Below are positions 18,270 to 25,600 of a stretch of 64,000 nucleotides of DNA, piece by piece (the first letter of the stretch is position 1; the number at the start of each line of letters is the position of its first letter). The notes beneath the pieces are model-generated. The model saw nothing but the letters and a program-made list of their open reading frames with translations, did no database searches and was not told where the DNA came from. The position numbers and the translations under genes are program-made. The stretch comes from Clostridia bacterium (GTDB taxonomy: Bacteria; Bacillota; Clostridia; Peptostreptococcales; Anaerovoracaceae): contig CABJAP010000019.1 of the NCBI GenBank assembly GCA_902363595.1, forward strand, positions 1 through 64,000. The letters run 5' to 3'.

Positions 18270-18284
18270 GCAAACGGTGTGCCA
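18270..18284 (-). promoter_or_regulatory. sigma-54 promoter of the saccharopine-dehydrogenase-like gene 1
   Basis: The minus strand reads TGGCAC, five bases, TTGC, a perfect -24/-12 element, 69 bases before the start codon. Confidence 0.9.
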
Positions 18285-18354
18285 AAAGCGAAAATATTTT
18301 TTATTATATTTCTGATCCCTTGTTTTTCAACGTTTTCCCGCCTCTTGACAGTCG

Positions 18355-18368
18355 GGCAATCTTTTGCC
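18355..18368. promoter_or_regulatory. candidate activator binding site (UAS)
   Basis: GGCAA and TTGCC flank four bases, about 71 bases upstream of the -24 element of the 18270 promoter, a usual distance for an enhancer site. The regulator would be EBP 1. Confidence 0.35.
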
Positions 18369-18451
18369 GTTCAGCTATGGCCTGCCGCCGCCATGCACCT
18401 GCGCATATTTTTTATGTTCTCTGGCATAGCGGCAGCCCCCTTCCTTCAAGC

Positions 18452-18661
18452 TTATTCTTCGTCCTCTTCTACCCGGAAGACCCCTCGTTTGATTTCTATC
18501 AAGTAGAGAACCAGACAAATAGGTCCGCAAACAAAATTAGCAATGATTAAAAAGTAGAATATGGGCGTATTTCCTACCGTAAACCCATACAGAATCAGCA
18601 GGCTTATGATTACGACGACAACCGAAAAAATATTTCCGATTCGATTATTTTTATCAGACAT
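18452..18661 (-). CDS. small membrane protein, symporter partner
   Basis: This 69-aa protein has two hydrophobic helices (about residues 10-30 and 34-54) and an acidic C-terminus (VEEDEE). Its start, ATG 18661 with AAGGAGA five bases ahead, lies 17 bases after the stop of the sodium symporter gene, so the two form one operon. Small two-helix partners are known next to SSS symporters, such as YhdT beside PanF, and this is the likely role. I do not recognise a specific family. Confidence 0.65.
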   Translation of the reverse strand: MSDKNNRIGNIFSVVVVIISLLILYGFTVGNTPIFYFLIIANFVCGPICLVLYLIEIKRGVFRVEEDEE

Positions 18662-18678
18662 GACGTTCTCCTTTCTTT

Positions 18679-20121
18679 CTATGCTCCCAGCTTATCCTTT
18701 TCTTTTTGTGCCTTGTAAGTCATGGGGCAGGCGGTAAAGTAAACCACAAAGCTGATTACCCAGGTAAATACATTGGATGGTATTCCATAGGGTGCTTTTA
18801 AAGCAAACTCCCATATCGCATAGGCGACAATGCCGCAGAGTACTGCAATAAAACCTCCGTTGGCGGTCTTTCGCTTATAAAAGAACCCAGCTACAATGGG
18901 AATGAAGAACACCGCGACCTGGAATCCGCCTATGTAGTACCAGGCGTTGGCAATGCCGTCGCTCCAAAGATACGTCCCCAGGATAATGAACAATCCCACA
19001 AATACGATCATTACCCGGCTCAATTTGAGAACTGCCGCATCCTTCATACTCGGCTTTATTAAATCTTTGCACACATCCTTTGCCAAAATACCTGCACTGA
19101 TTAAAATATCGGCGCTGGAGGTGGACATGACAGCCGCTACCAGGGCGGCTACAAAGAGCCCTCTCAAACCGGTGGGCAAAACGGTGAATACCGCGGCCCA
19201 GAATCCCTGGGAGATGGTCTCTGCTTCGGGGAACATGACAGATGCTGCCATACCGCCGAAGACCATGATTGCGCTGAAGGAGATTCCGATTCCCAACATA
19301 ACCGAATAAGCGACTTTAATTTCGCCTCCGCCCTTAGCAGCACCGAATCTCTGATAACTCTGCGCATTGACATATAGGGCCGCAGCTCCAATTACCCATG
19401 CCACCACATCCAGGGCCGAGTTATGTCCCAAAGGCGTGAGCAGTACTGGGTCGGTAGCCGCAATGGAATCATAGACCGGCTGCAATCCGCCGAAATGGAG
19501 CAAGAGACCGAGCCCCAGTGCTCCGGCCGCAATGGTCATAACCGCGAACTGAATCATGTCGGTTACTGCCAGCGCCCACAGACCTGCCATTGCCGTGTAG
19601 AAAATAATTCCCACTCCCGCAATGACCACGGTGGCATAGATAGGAAGCCCGGATACCATATGGAGCACATCGCCCACCGCGAACAGCAGCGCCGCTGAAT
19701 ACAGCACGGAGAAAATCGGGACAATGGTAGACAAAGCTTTCGTTTTCTTATCGTAAAAGTATCCGACCAAATCCGGCAGCGTCACCACATAATCGGGAAT
19801 CTTGTCCCTTGTAAAAGGTCCAATCCAGATAGCCAGAGGCAAACGCATCAACCCGGTTGGCACTACATAAATAAATAAAATAGAAATTCCCATGGTCCAG
19901 CCGCATTCAGCCAGACCGACGATGGTCCACGAGTCATACCACCCGGCCATGGCCACACCAATGAGGACGGGAATGGTCAGCCGGCGCGAAGCTACGAAAA
20001 AGCTCTTAAAGCTCTTGCTGGCCCTGCTGTGCATAACGAACCCCACACCCAGGACAGCCACAAAATAAACTACCAGTATGATCCAATCCAGCGATGACCA
20101 CAATTCGTTAAAATCAATCAT
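18679..20121 (-). CDS. sodium:solute symporter (SSS family)
   Basis: This 480-aa membrane protein has about 13 hydrophobic helices. It shows SSS features: an N-terminal VGFVMHSRASKSFKSFFVASR, then GYFYDKKTKALST, and the family region LFVAALVAAVMSTSSADILISAG near residue 320. It should import an organic solute, plausibly an amino acid or heterocycle, with Na+. GGAG precedes ATG 20121. It is the middle gene of a three-gene sigma-54 operon: unknown 196-aa protein, symporter, small membrane protein. Confidence 0.88.
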   Translation of the reverse strand: MIDFNELWSSLDWIILVVYFVAVLGVGFVMHSRASKSFKSFFVASRRLTIPVLIGVAMAGWYDSWTIVGLAECGWTMGISILFIYVVPTGLMRLPLAIWIGPFTRDKIPDYVVTLPDLVGYFYDKKTKALSTIVPIFSVLYSAALLFAVGDVLHMVSGLPIYATVVIAGVGIIFYTAMAGLWALAVTDMIQFAVMTIAAGALGLGLLLHFGGLQPVYDSIAATDPVLLTPLGHNSALDVVAWVIGAAALYVNAQSYQRFGAAKGGGEIKVAYSVMLGIGISFSAIMVFGGMAASVMFPEAETISQGFWAAVFTVLPTGLRGLFVAALVAAVMSTSSADILISAGILAKDVCKDLIKPSMKDAAVLKLSRVMIVFVGLFIILGTYLWSDGIANAWYYIGGFQVAVFFIPIVAGFFYKRKTANGGFIAVLCGIVAYAIWEFALKAPYGIPSNVFTWVISFVVYFTACPMTYKAQKEKDKLGA

Positions 20122-20156
20122 TTTTTTCTCCTTTCCTGAAAAAAGCTTTTACTGTT

Positions 20157-20747
20157 TTAACTATCCAGTCTTACCTTTAGTCCGCTAATATGTTCTGATG
20201 ATAAGGCGTATTGATCCAAATAAGCGTATTTCACCATCTCTTTTCCCCTGGCAGCAACGACCATTTCAACCGCGGGACGATAGAATTCATTTTTCTTCCT
20301 TAGTTTAATTTCCGATCTCCCTCTGGAGATCCGCTGCAAATATTTATAACGTATCATGTCGTAGCATTTTTGTTCCATCTCCTGTTCCGTACAGTTTTTT
20401 TGCAAAAGTTCGAAAGGCTGGTCAAGCTCCGATAAATTATTGCTCTTTGTACGGAAACGTTCTTTTTCTACTAAATCAAAATGAAAACCGTGTACCTCGT
20501 TGGCGTCGAAAATGATCGCGATTTCTCCTTGTCTGTTGAGAAATTTTGTTTTTTGCGGCCCCTTTTGCATGGAATAGTAATAGATCAACATGTTGTAGGG
20601 CACTAATACCGGTCGGTACGAAACCATTTCATACGGAACCGGATTGAAAAGTCCCAAAAACTTCACATTGAGGCTTTTCATTTTTTCCGCGACAGCTTGG
20701 TCGATGGTTTTACTCCTTTCCGTAATTCGTACTGTTTTATTCTTCAT
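20157..20747 (-). CDS. unknown 196-aa protein, first gene of a sigma-54 operon
   Basis: I do not recognise this family. The protein is soluble, basic and without signal peptide or membrane segment. Visible features are an N-terminal helix-forming stretch, a central aromatic-rich region (YNMLIYYYSMQK), and a Lys/Arg-rich stretch ISRGRSEIKLRKKNEF about two thirds along. GGAGGG seven bases upstream supports ATG 20747, and a perfect sigma-54 promoter precedes it. It lies 35 bases ahead of the symporter gene. Position and control suggest an enzyme or regulator linked to the imported substrate; no function should be assumed. Confidence 0.6.
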   Translation of the reverse strand: MKNKTVRITERSKTIDQAVAEKMKSLNVKFLGLFNPVPYEMVSYRPVLVPYNMLIYYYSMQKGPQKTKFLNRQGEIAIIFDANEVHGFHFDLVEKERFRTKSNNLSELDQPFELLQKNCTEQEMEQKCYDMIRYKYLQRISRGRSEIKLRKKNEFYRPAVEMVVAARGKEMVKYAYLDQYALSSEHISGLKVRLDS

Positions 20748-20801
20748 ATTGCGGCCCTCCTTTTCATCAAAACGGTTTGTGCTGTCTGCCTACCAAATAG
20801 A

Positions 20802-20816
20802 GCAATATCCGTGCCA
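20802..20816 (-). promoter_or_regulatory. sigma-54 promoter of the unknown-symporter operon
   Basis: The minus strand reads TGGCAC, five bases, TTGC, 55 bases before the start codon. CGCATA-type half-sites at 20910-20915 and GCATACGC at 20932-20939 lie 95-125 bases upstream and may serve as activator sites. Confidence 0.88.
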
Positions 20817-20939
20817 CTGCACTTTTTTCTCTATATTGGCGCATTTTTCAGCGCTCTTTATTTTTATTGCTGTTTTTTTATGAATTTTCAGTTATTTTTT
20901 ATGCTCTCCCGCATATGGTTTTTGCAGCTGTGCATACGC

Positions 20940-22097
20940 TTAGCCCTCTTCATAGGTTTTTTGGACCAGCTCAATATATTTTTCTTTATTTACCGGTCTG
21001 GCATTACTGGGGGTGGATACATTTACCATGCAGACCTCCGCCAGCATATCGAATTTATCCGGCTCTACATATCCCAGAGAGCGCAAAGAGGGAATTTCAA
21101 GATCTTTTGAGAGCTGCCGGATCCATTGGGCACCGCACTGCGCGATTTCCCGATCAGATTTTCCTGTCGGATCGATCCCCAGCGCCAGGGCTGCATCCCT
21201 ATGTTTTTTCACATCCGCAGGGATATTGTATTCAAATACCACCGGCAGAAAGATCGCATTGGCGACCCCATGGGGCGTATCGTAATATCCGCCGATTGCT
21301 TCTGCAAGGCAATGAACAGAGGCAATGTCAGAAAAGCCGAAAGCCAACCCGGCCAGCAAACTTCCCATCATCATCCCATACGCATGTTCATCGCCTTTTT
21401 GATACATCATATTTCTTAAATTGGCAGCGATCAGTTTAATGGCAGCCAGGGCAAAGGCATCCGTAATGGGACTGGCGCATTTGCAGGTATAAGCCTCTAA
21501 GGCGTGGGTTAAAGCATCAACCCCTGTAGAGGCGATGATCCCCTGCGGAAGCCCTTTCAAAAGCTGCGGATCAAGCAGAGCGATATCGGGCCGTATTTTA
21601 TCGTCAAAAATACAGGTTTTCTTTTTCTCTGCATCCAGCGTCAAAACCGCAAAAGATGTGACCTCGCTTCCCGTTCCCGCTGTGGTGGGTATGCACATGA
21701 GGGGAATGGGTTTTTCCTTGACTTTATTGGGTTTGAGGATGTTGGCGATGGGTCCCTGATTGGTCACCAGACAAGCGATGGCTTTGGCGCTGTCCATACT
21801 GCTTCCGCCGCCCACGGCCAATACAAAGTCCACCTGTTCCGCAATGGCTATGTTTCCCGCCTCCACGCAATGGATATCCCTTGGGTTGGGCATGATTTGA
21901 TCGAAGATCACGTAAGAGATTTTCGCTTTTTTTAAAGACGCTTCCACCCTTTCTGTAATGCCCGCTCTGCGGATCCCTTCGTCGGTGACGATCATGACTT
22001 TTTGGGCCCCCTGCTCTTTTACCAGTTCTCCTGCCCGGTCCACATACCCGTTTCCAAATTCGATTCTCGTCGATAAATTAAAACTTACTCCTTTCAT
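20940..22097 (-). CDS. iron-containing alcohol dehydrogenase 1
   Basis: This 385-aa group III alcohol dehydrogenase interconverts an alcohol and an aldehyde with NAD(H). The coenzyme motif VGGGSSMDSAKAIA (about residue 95), the PTTAGTGSEVT segment and the metal site with Asp, GVDALTHALEAY, VHCLAEAIGG and YDTPHGVANA are complete. AGGAGG five bases upstream chooses ATG 22097 over a GTG two codons earlier. It is driven by a sigma-54 promoter back to back with that of the paralogue at 22255. Substrate is unknown: 1,3-propanediol, butanol or hydroxybutyrate-type reactions are all seen in this family. Confidence 0.88.
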   Translation of the reverse strand: MKGVSFNLSTRIEFGNGYVDRAGELVKEQGAQKVMIVTDEGIRRAGITERVEASLKKAKISYVIFDQIMPNPRDIHCVEAGNIAIAEQVDFVLAVGGGSSMDSAKAIACLVTNQGPIANILKPNKVKEKPIPLMCIPTTAGTGSEVTSFAVLTLDAEKKKTCIFDDKIRPDIALLDPQLLKGLPQGIIASTGVDALTHALEAYTCKCASPITDAFALAAIKLIAANLRNMMYQKGDEHAYGMMMGSLLAGLAFGFSDIASVHCLAEAIGGYYDTPHGVANAIFLPVVFEYNIPADVKKHRDAALALGIDPTGKSDREIAQCGAQWIRQLSKDLEIPSLRSLGYVEPDKFDMLAEVCMVNVSTPSNARPVNKEKYIELVQKTYEEG

Positions 22098-22142
22098 AAG
22101 CACCTCCTGATTCGTCAGAAATATCGGACGATTATTTATAAC

Positions 22143-22157
22143 GCAATGTTCATGCCA
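22143..22157 (-). promoter_or_regulatory. sigma-54 promoter of alcohol dehydrogenase 1
   Basis: The minus strand reads TGGCAT, five bases, TTGC, 46 bases before the start codon. Confidence 0.85.
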
Positions 22158-22198
22158 ACCCGTTCGCCGCGGGCTGCAATGGAAGCTTGTCAGAAAAA

Positions 22199-22213
22199 TG
22201 GTATAGGATTTGC
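22199..22213 (+). promoter_or_regulatory. sigma-54 promoter of alcohol dehydrogenase 2
   Basis: The plus strand reads TGGTAT, five bases, TTGC, with the essential GG and GC at correct spacing, 42 bases before the start. It is divergent from the 22143 promoter. Confidence 0.75.
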
Positions 22214-22254
22214 ATTATTTAATAACAAAGTCTAGATCATGAAGGAGGTACAAT

Positions 22255-23421
22255 ATGATTATCAATCACACGTTTGCGTTCAACCATCGCACAAGAATTT
22301 GTTTTGGGCCTGGTATATGTTCAGAAACAGGAAAGGAAGTGGGCAGTTATGGGACCCGGGCATTGATCGTCACAGATCGCGGTGTACGCAATGCCGGTAT
22401 CGTTGATAAAATTCAAATCAGCCTTAGACAAGCAGGCGTTGAGTATGCCGTTTATGACAAGATTCTTCCCAACCCCAGAGATACCAGCTGCGATGAAGCA
22501 GCGGAACTGGGTAAGGATTTTGGCGCTGATGTGATTCTCGGTATTGGCGGCGGCAGCAGTATGGACAGCGCCAAGGCGGTGAGCGTTCTCATGAGCAACG
22601 GCGGCAGCTGCTCCCATTGGGCAAAGGTCAGAAAATTTGACAAGGAGCTGTTTCCCGTCATCTGCGTACCAACAACTTGCGGAACTGGAAGCGAAGTAAC
22701 TTTTGAAGCGGTCATTACCGCTACTGAGTTGGGCATGAAAGTCTCCATGTCCGATGGTTTTAAAATGGCTCCCAAAGTGGCGATCATGGACCCGGAGTTA
22801 ACCATGACGGTACCGCCGCTGGTAACAGCTTCCACTGGTATGGATGCGCTTACTCATGCACTGGAAGCTTTTACTTGCACCTACTCGCATCCCATTTCTG
22901 ATGGCATCGCCATGTATGCCATGAATAAAATCGCCGGCAGTATTGTCACGGCGACAAAAGAGGGGTCTAATTTGAAAGCCAGGGAAGATATGATGGTGGG
23001 AAGCCTGATGGCTGGAATTGCTTTTACCAACACCTTTCTTGGGGCTGTCCATTGCTTTTCTGAGCGGCTGGGTGGTTTTTACGATATCCCTCACGGTATC
23101 GCCAATTCCATCTTCCTGCCCTTTGTCACGGAATATAACATGCGTGCAGATTATGAAAAACATGCCATTGCAGCTAAATGCCTGGGGATTGAAACCTTTG
23201 GACTGTCCGATGAGGAAGCTGCCGCAGAAGGGGTCAGCAGACTCTTTGATTTAAATGATGTACTGGGCATTCCAAAATTCAGTGAGCTGGAGGTGGTTGA
23301 TCCCAAGGACTTTGAAGAAATTGCCGCTCTGTGCGACTCCCACGCCTGCAAAAAAGCAAATCCGCGCCCCATCGGCCATAAGCAGTTCTTGGAAATCCTG
23401 CAGAAGGCCTATGACTTTTAG
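22255..23421 (+). CDS. iron-containing alcohol dehydrogenase 2
   Basis: This 388-aa group III alcohol dehydrogenase is a clear paralogue of the divergent neighbour. It has IGGGSSMDSAKAVS, PTTCGTGSEVT, GMDALTHALEAF, VHCFSERLGG and YDIPHGIANS, so the metal-binding Asp and His set is intact. AAGGAGG six bases ahead fixes the ATG. It has its own sigma-54 promoter and a strong terminator. Two similar enzymes from divergent promoters could act on different aldehydes of one fermentation, or provide different cofactor preference; the sequence does not tell. Confidence 0.88.
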   Translation: MIINHTFAFNHRTRICFGPGICSETGKEVGSYGTRALIVTDRGVRNAGIVDKIQISLRQAGVEYAVYDKILPNPRDTSCDEAAELGKDFGADVILGIGGGSSMDSAKAVSVLMSNGGSCSHWAKVRKFDKELFPVICVPTTCGTGSEVTFEAVITATELGMKVSMSDGFKMAPKVAIMDPELTMTVPPLVTASTGMDALTHALEAFTCTYSHPISDGIAMYAMNKIAGSIVTATKEGSNLKAREDMMVGSLMAGIAFTNTFLGAVHCFSERLGGFYDIPHGIANSIFLPFVTEYNMRADYEKHAIAAKCLGIETFGLSDEEAAAEGVSRLFDLNDVLGIPKFSELEVVDPKDFEEIAALCDSHACKKANPRPIGHKQFLEILQKAYDF

Positions 23422-23460
23422 AAAGAGGAAGTCTGTTTTCTGCTTAGAGGACCATCAGCA

Positions 23461-23493
23461 AAAAGGTATCACCACTTTTGGCGATACCTTTTT
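23461..23493 (+). terminator. terminator of alcohol dehydrogenase 2
   Basis: Arms AAAAGGTATC and GATACCTTTT with a 12-base loop and trailing T-run lie 40 bases after the stop. Symmetry would let it also stop minus-strand transcripts from the molybdenum hydroxylase operon. Confidence 0.85.
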
Positions 23494-23529
23494 CCTTTTG
23501 ACAAAGTATTCGTTCCTTTTAACGGTGCG

Positions 23530-23770
23530 TTAAACGCCCTTTTTATGTTTAATGGATTTCACTTCTGGCGAAACAATATAGGGAGCATTTTGTAATTTCC
23601 GTTTGCCTTCTTTAAACTTGCTCCAAAAACTGATGTCCGCCTTAGGATTGACGTAATCAGCCTCAGCCTTCAGCGCGGCCCACCTTAATCAATTCAATTT
23701 CTTTTGCCCTGGTCAAAGCAGAAAGCCATTCATCCTCTGCTCCACTCTGCTCTACAATAAATACTTTCAC
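23530..23770 (-). pseudogene. frameshifted small gene at the end of the molybdenum hydroxylase operon
   Basis: A GTG at 23770 overlaps the amidohydrolase stop as GTGA, with GGAGG upstream, a classical coupled start. The first frame gives 35 residues beginning (M)KVFIVEQSGAEDEW and stops at 23663. The second frame continues as WAALKAEADYVNPKA to a stop at 23530. The total span is 241 bases, one more than a multiple of three; removing one G in AAGGTGG near 23687 would join the frames into one 79-aa protein. It is either a decayed gene, a programmed shift, or a sequencing error. I do not recognise the protein family; it is basic and probably soluble. Confidence 0.55.
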
Positions 23771-25383
23771 CCTTTTTCCTCCTCATAAACAATTCTGCCG
23801 TCTACCATGGTCAAAAGCGGCTTAACATGGAACATTTGGTCTCTGTCATGGCAGATCTGAAAAATATTTTTATCCAGCACGACCATATCCGCCAGTTTGC
23901 CTGCCTCCAAAGTACCTAATCGCTCCTCCATTCCGGCGGCGAAAATGCCTCCGTATGTATAAGCCTTTACCGACTCCTCCACGCTCACCCGTTCTCTTGG
24001 ATTCCATCCGCCCTGTGGCTGGAGCTGATTTGTCAATCGATTGACCGCACGAAAGATGCCTCTCCACGGATCCAGCGGTGCCACAGGGCTGTCCGTGCCG
24101 TAGGCCAAAACGCCTCCCCCTTTGCGGATCGATTCAAAAGGCCAGGAATAATTCATCCGGATTGGCCCTAATTTTTTGTGAAAAGGGTGCTCCACAAAAT
24201 CATATTTGGGCAGATGCTCCGGCTGAACGGAGGCAATGACACCCAGTTCTCCGAACCTGGGTATATCTTCCGGCGTCGTAACTTCGATATGCTCGATGCA
24301 ATGGCGCAGATCCTTTCTCCCGTACAAGTTTTGAGCAGTTTCAAAGGAGTCAAGGCAAAGACGCACCCCCGCATCACCGCAGGCATGAATACGCATTTGG
24401 ACATCACCTTTATGAAAGGTTTTCACCAGCTCTAAAAATCGATCAGGATCGATCATGGGCGTTCCCTTTTCTTTCGGATTGTCCCAGTAGCCTTCCAGCA
24501 TATACCCCGAGTCACCTTGGGGCGTTCCATCGATAAAGGCTTTCACGCCGCAGCATTTGAGCATCGAAGACGAATATTTGCGCTGCAGCTCATGAACCTC
24601 CTTGAGTGGCTTCTCAAGCTCCACATAGAAAAAAATTCTAGCATTAAGCCCACCGCTGTCCTCAAGGTACTTATACGCTTCCGGCCGAATGGGACAGACG
24701 CCTACGACATCCCCGAGAGAGGTGATACCACAGCGGTTGGCGGTTTTAATAAAGACCTTGGCGTAGTTGGCGACCTCTTCATCCGACATCCGCTCAAATA
24801 TTTTTTTCTGAACCTCAAACATAGCCGTTTCATGGAGGTATCCGGCGGGGTTCCCCTCTTCATCTCTGCTGATCCTCCCATTGGGCGGGTCCGGCGTCTC
24901 CTTTGTTATATGGAAGATTTCCAGCGTCTTACTGTTGACCCATGCTCCGTGACACTCTTTATTCAATGCAAAGACCGGAACGTCGGGGAAATATTGGTCA
25001 AGAGCAGCCTTGCTCGGCTCTTTGCTGGTATTCCACAGAATGTCGTCCCAGGCGCCTCCCAGGACCCATTGTTCTTTTGTCTTACTTTTATTTCTTTCCC
25101 ACAGCATCCGGGCGGCTTCCTCTTCAGAGGCTGCCGTTCGCAAATCGCCATCCAGCTCAATGGTTGCGCTGTTGATCAAGTGAACGTGAAAATCACAAAA
25201 CCCCGGCAGCACCAAGTTATCCGTAAAATCGTAAACGTCCTCTGCTTTCATCAACTGTGGAAAATCTTCACGCTTTTCATAAGGAATCAGCTGATGGATC
25301 GAATTGCCGTCTATGCAGACATATCCATCGATCCACTGGCCTTCTTTGTTGGTATATATATATTTACTTCGGATTGTGATCAT
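23767..25383 (-). CDS. amidohydrolase, YtcJ-like (amidohydrolase 3 family)
   Basis: This 538-aa metal-dependent hydrolase has the TIM-barrel amidohydrolase signature: GFCDFHVHL near residue 65, IHACGDAG, HCIEH and the late AYGTDSPVAPLDP with the catalytic Asp. Two short beta-sandwich regions at each end complete the fold. Relatives hydrolyse exocyclic or ring amide bonds, but specific substrates of the YtcJ branch are mostly unknown. GGAGG eight bases ahead supports ATG 25383. It is the fourth gene of the molybdenum hydroxylase operon, so hydrolysis of the hydroxylated ring product is a reasonable inference. Confidence 0.82.
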   Translation of the reverse strand: MITIRSKYIYTNKEGQWIDGYVCIDGNSIHQLIPYEKREDFPQLMKAEDVYDFTDNLVLPGFCDFHVHLINSATIELDGDLRTAASEEEAARMLWERNKSKTKEQWVLGGAWDDILWNTSKEPSKAALDQYFPDVPVFALNKECHGAWVNSKTLEIFHITKETPDPPNGRISRDEEGNPAGYLHETAMFEVQKKIFERMSDEEVANYAKVFIKTANRCGITSLGDVVGVCPIRPEAYKYLEDSGGLNARIFFYVELEKPLKEVHELQRKYSSSMLKCCGVKAFIDGTPQGDSGYMLEGYWDNPKEKGTPMIDPDRFLELVKTFHKGDVQMRIHACGDAGVRLCLDSFETAQNLYGRKDLRHCIEHIEVTTPEDIPRFGELGVIASVQPEHLPKYDFVEHPFHKKLGPIRMNYSWPFESIRKGGGVLAYGTDSPVAPLDPWRGIFRAVNRLTNQLQPQGGWNPRERVSVEESVKAYTYGGIFAAGMEERLGTLEAGKLADMVVLDKNIFQICHDRDQMFHVKPLLTMVDGRIVYEEEKG

Positions 25384-25402
25384 AATCAAATCCTCCTCAC
25401 TT

Positions 25403-25600
25403 CTATTTGCCCTCCAGCATCATCTCTACTTGAGCCATCTTTCCCCGGGCCATCTCTTCTGTTATCAATACCTGGCCGCATTTGGGACAGCAGGGCATGA
25501 CGTGGTTAAATTCCCTTCCTAAATAAGTAAATCTAACCGGTTTTTCAACCAGCCTCTGCCGGCACTTACAGCAGACCACTTCCATCTCTTCGTCCATCAT
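25403..25600 (-). CDS. small Cys-rich protein (DVU_1557-like redox/zinc-ribbon protein)
   Basis: This 65-aa protein has two CxxC knuckles, VVCCKC and CCPKCGQV, flanking a conserved FTYLGREFNH segment, as in a rubredoxin-like or zinc-ribbon fold. It overlaps the dicluster gene by ATGA, so translation is coupled. A paralogue at 62182 sits in the same place after the second dicluster gene. From memory, it resembles the DVU_1557 family of small redox proteins found near Desulfovibrio aldehyde oxidoreductase; the exact biochemical role is unknown. Confidence 0.7.
   Translation of the reverse strand: MMDEEMEVVCCKCRQRLVEKPVRFTYLGREFNHVMPCCPKCGQVLITEEMARGKMAQVEMMLEGK

Noticed and set aside
24517..25500. 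327-codon plus-strand open frame opposite the amidohydrolase
   Set aside because: The opposite strand encodes an amidohydrolase with complete motifs; this frame shows no motif, start signal or promoter.
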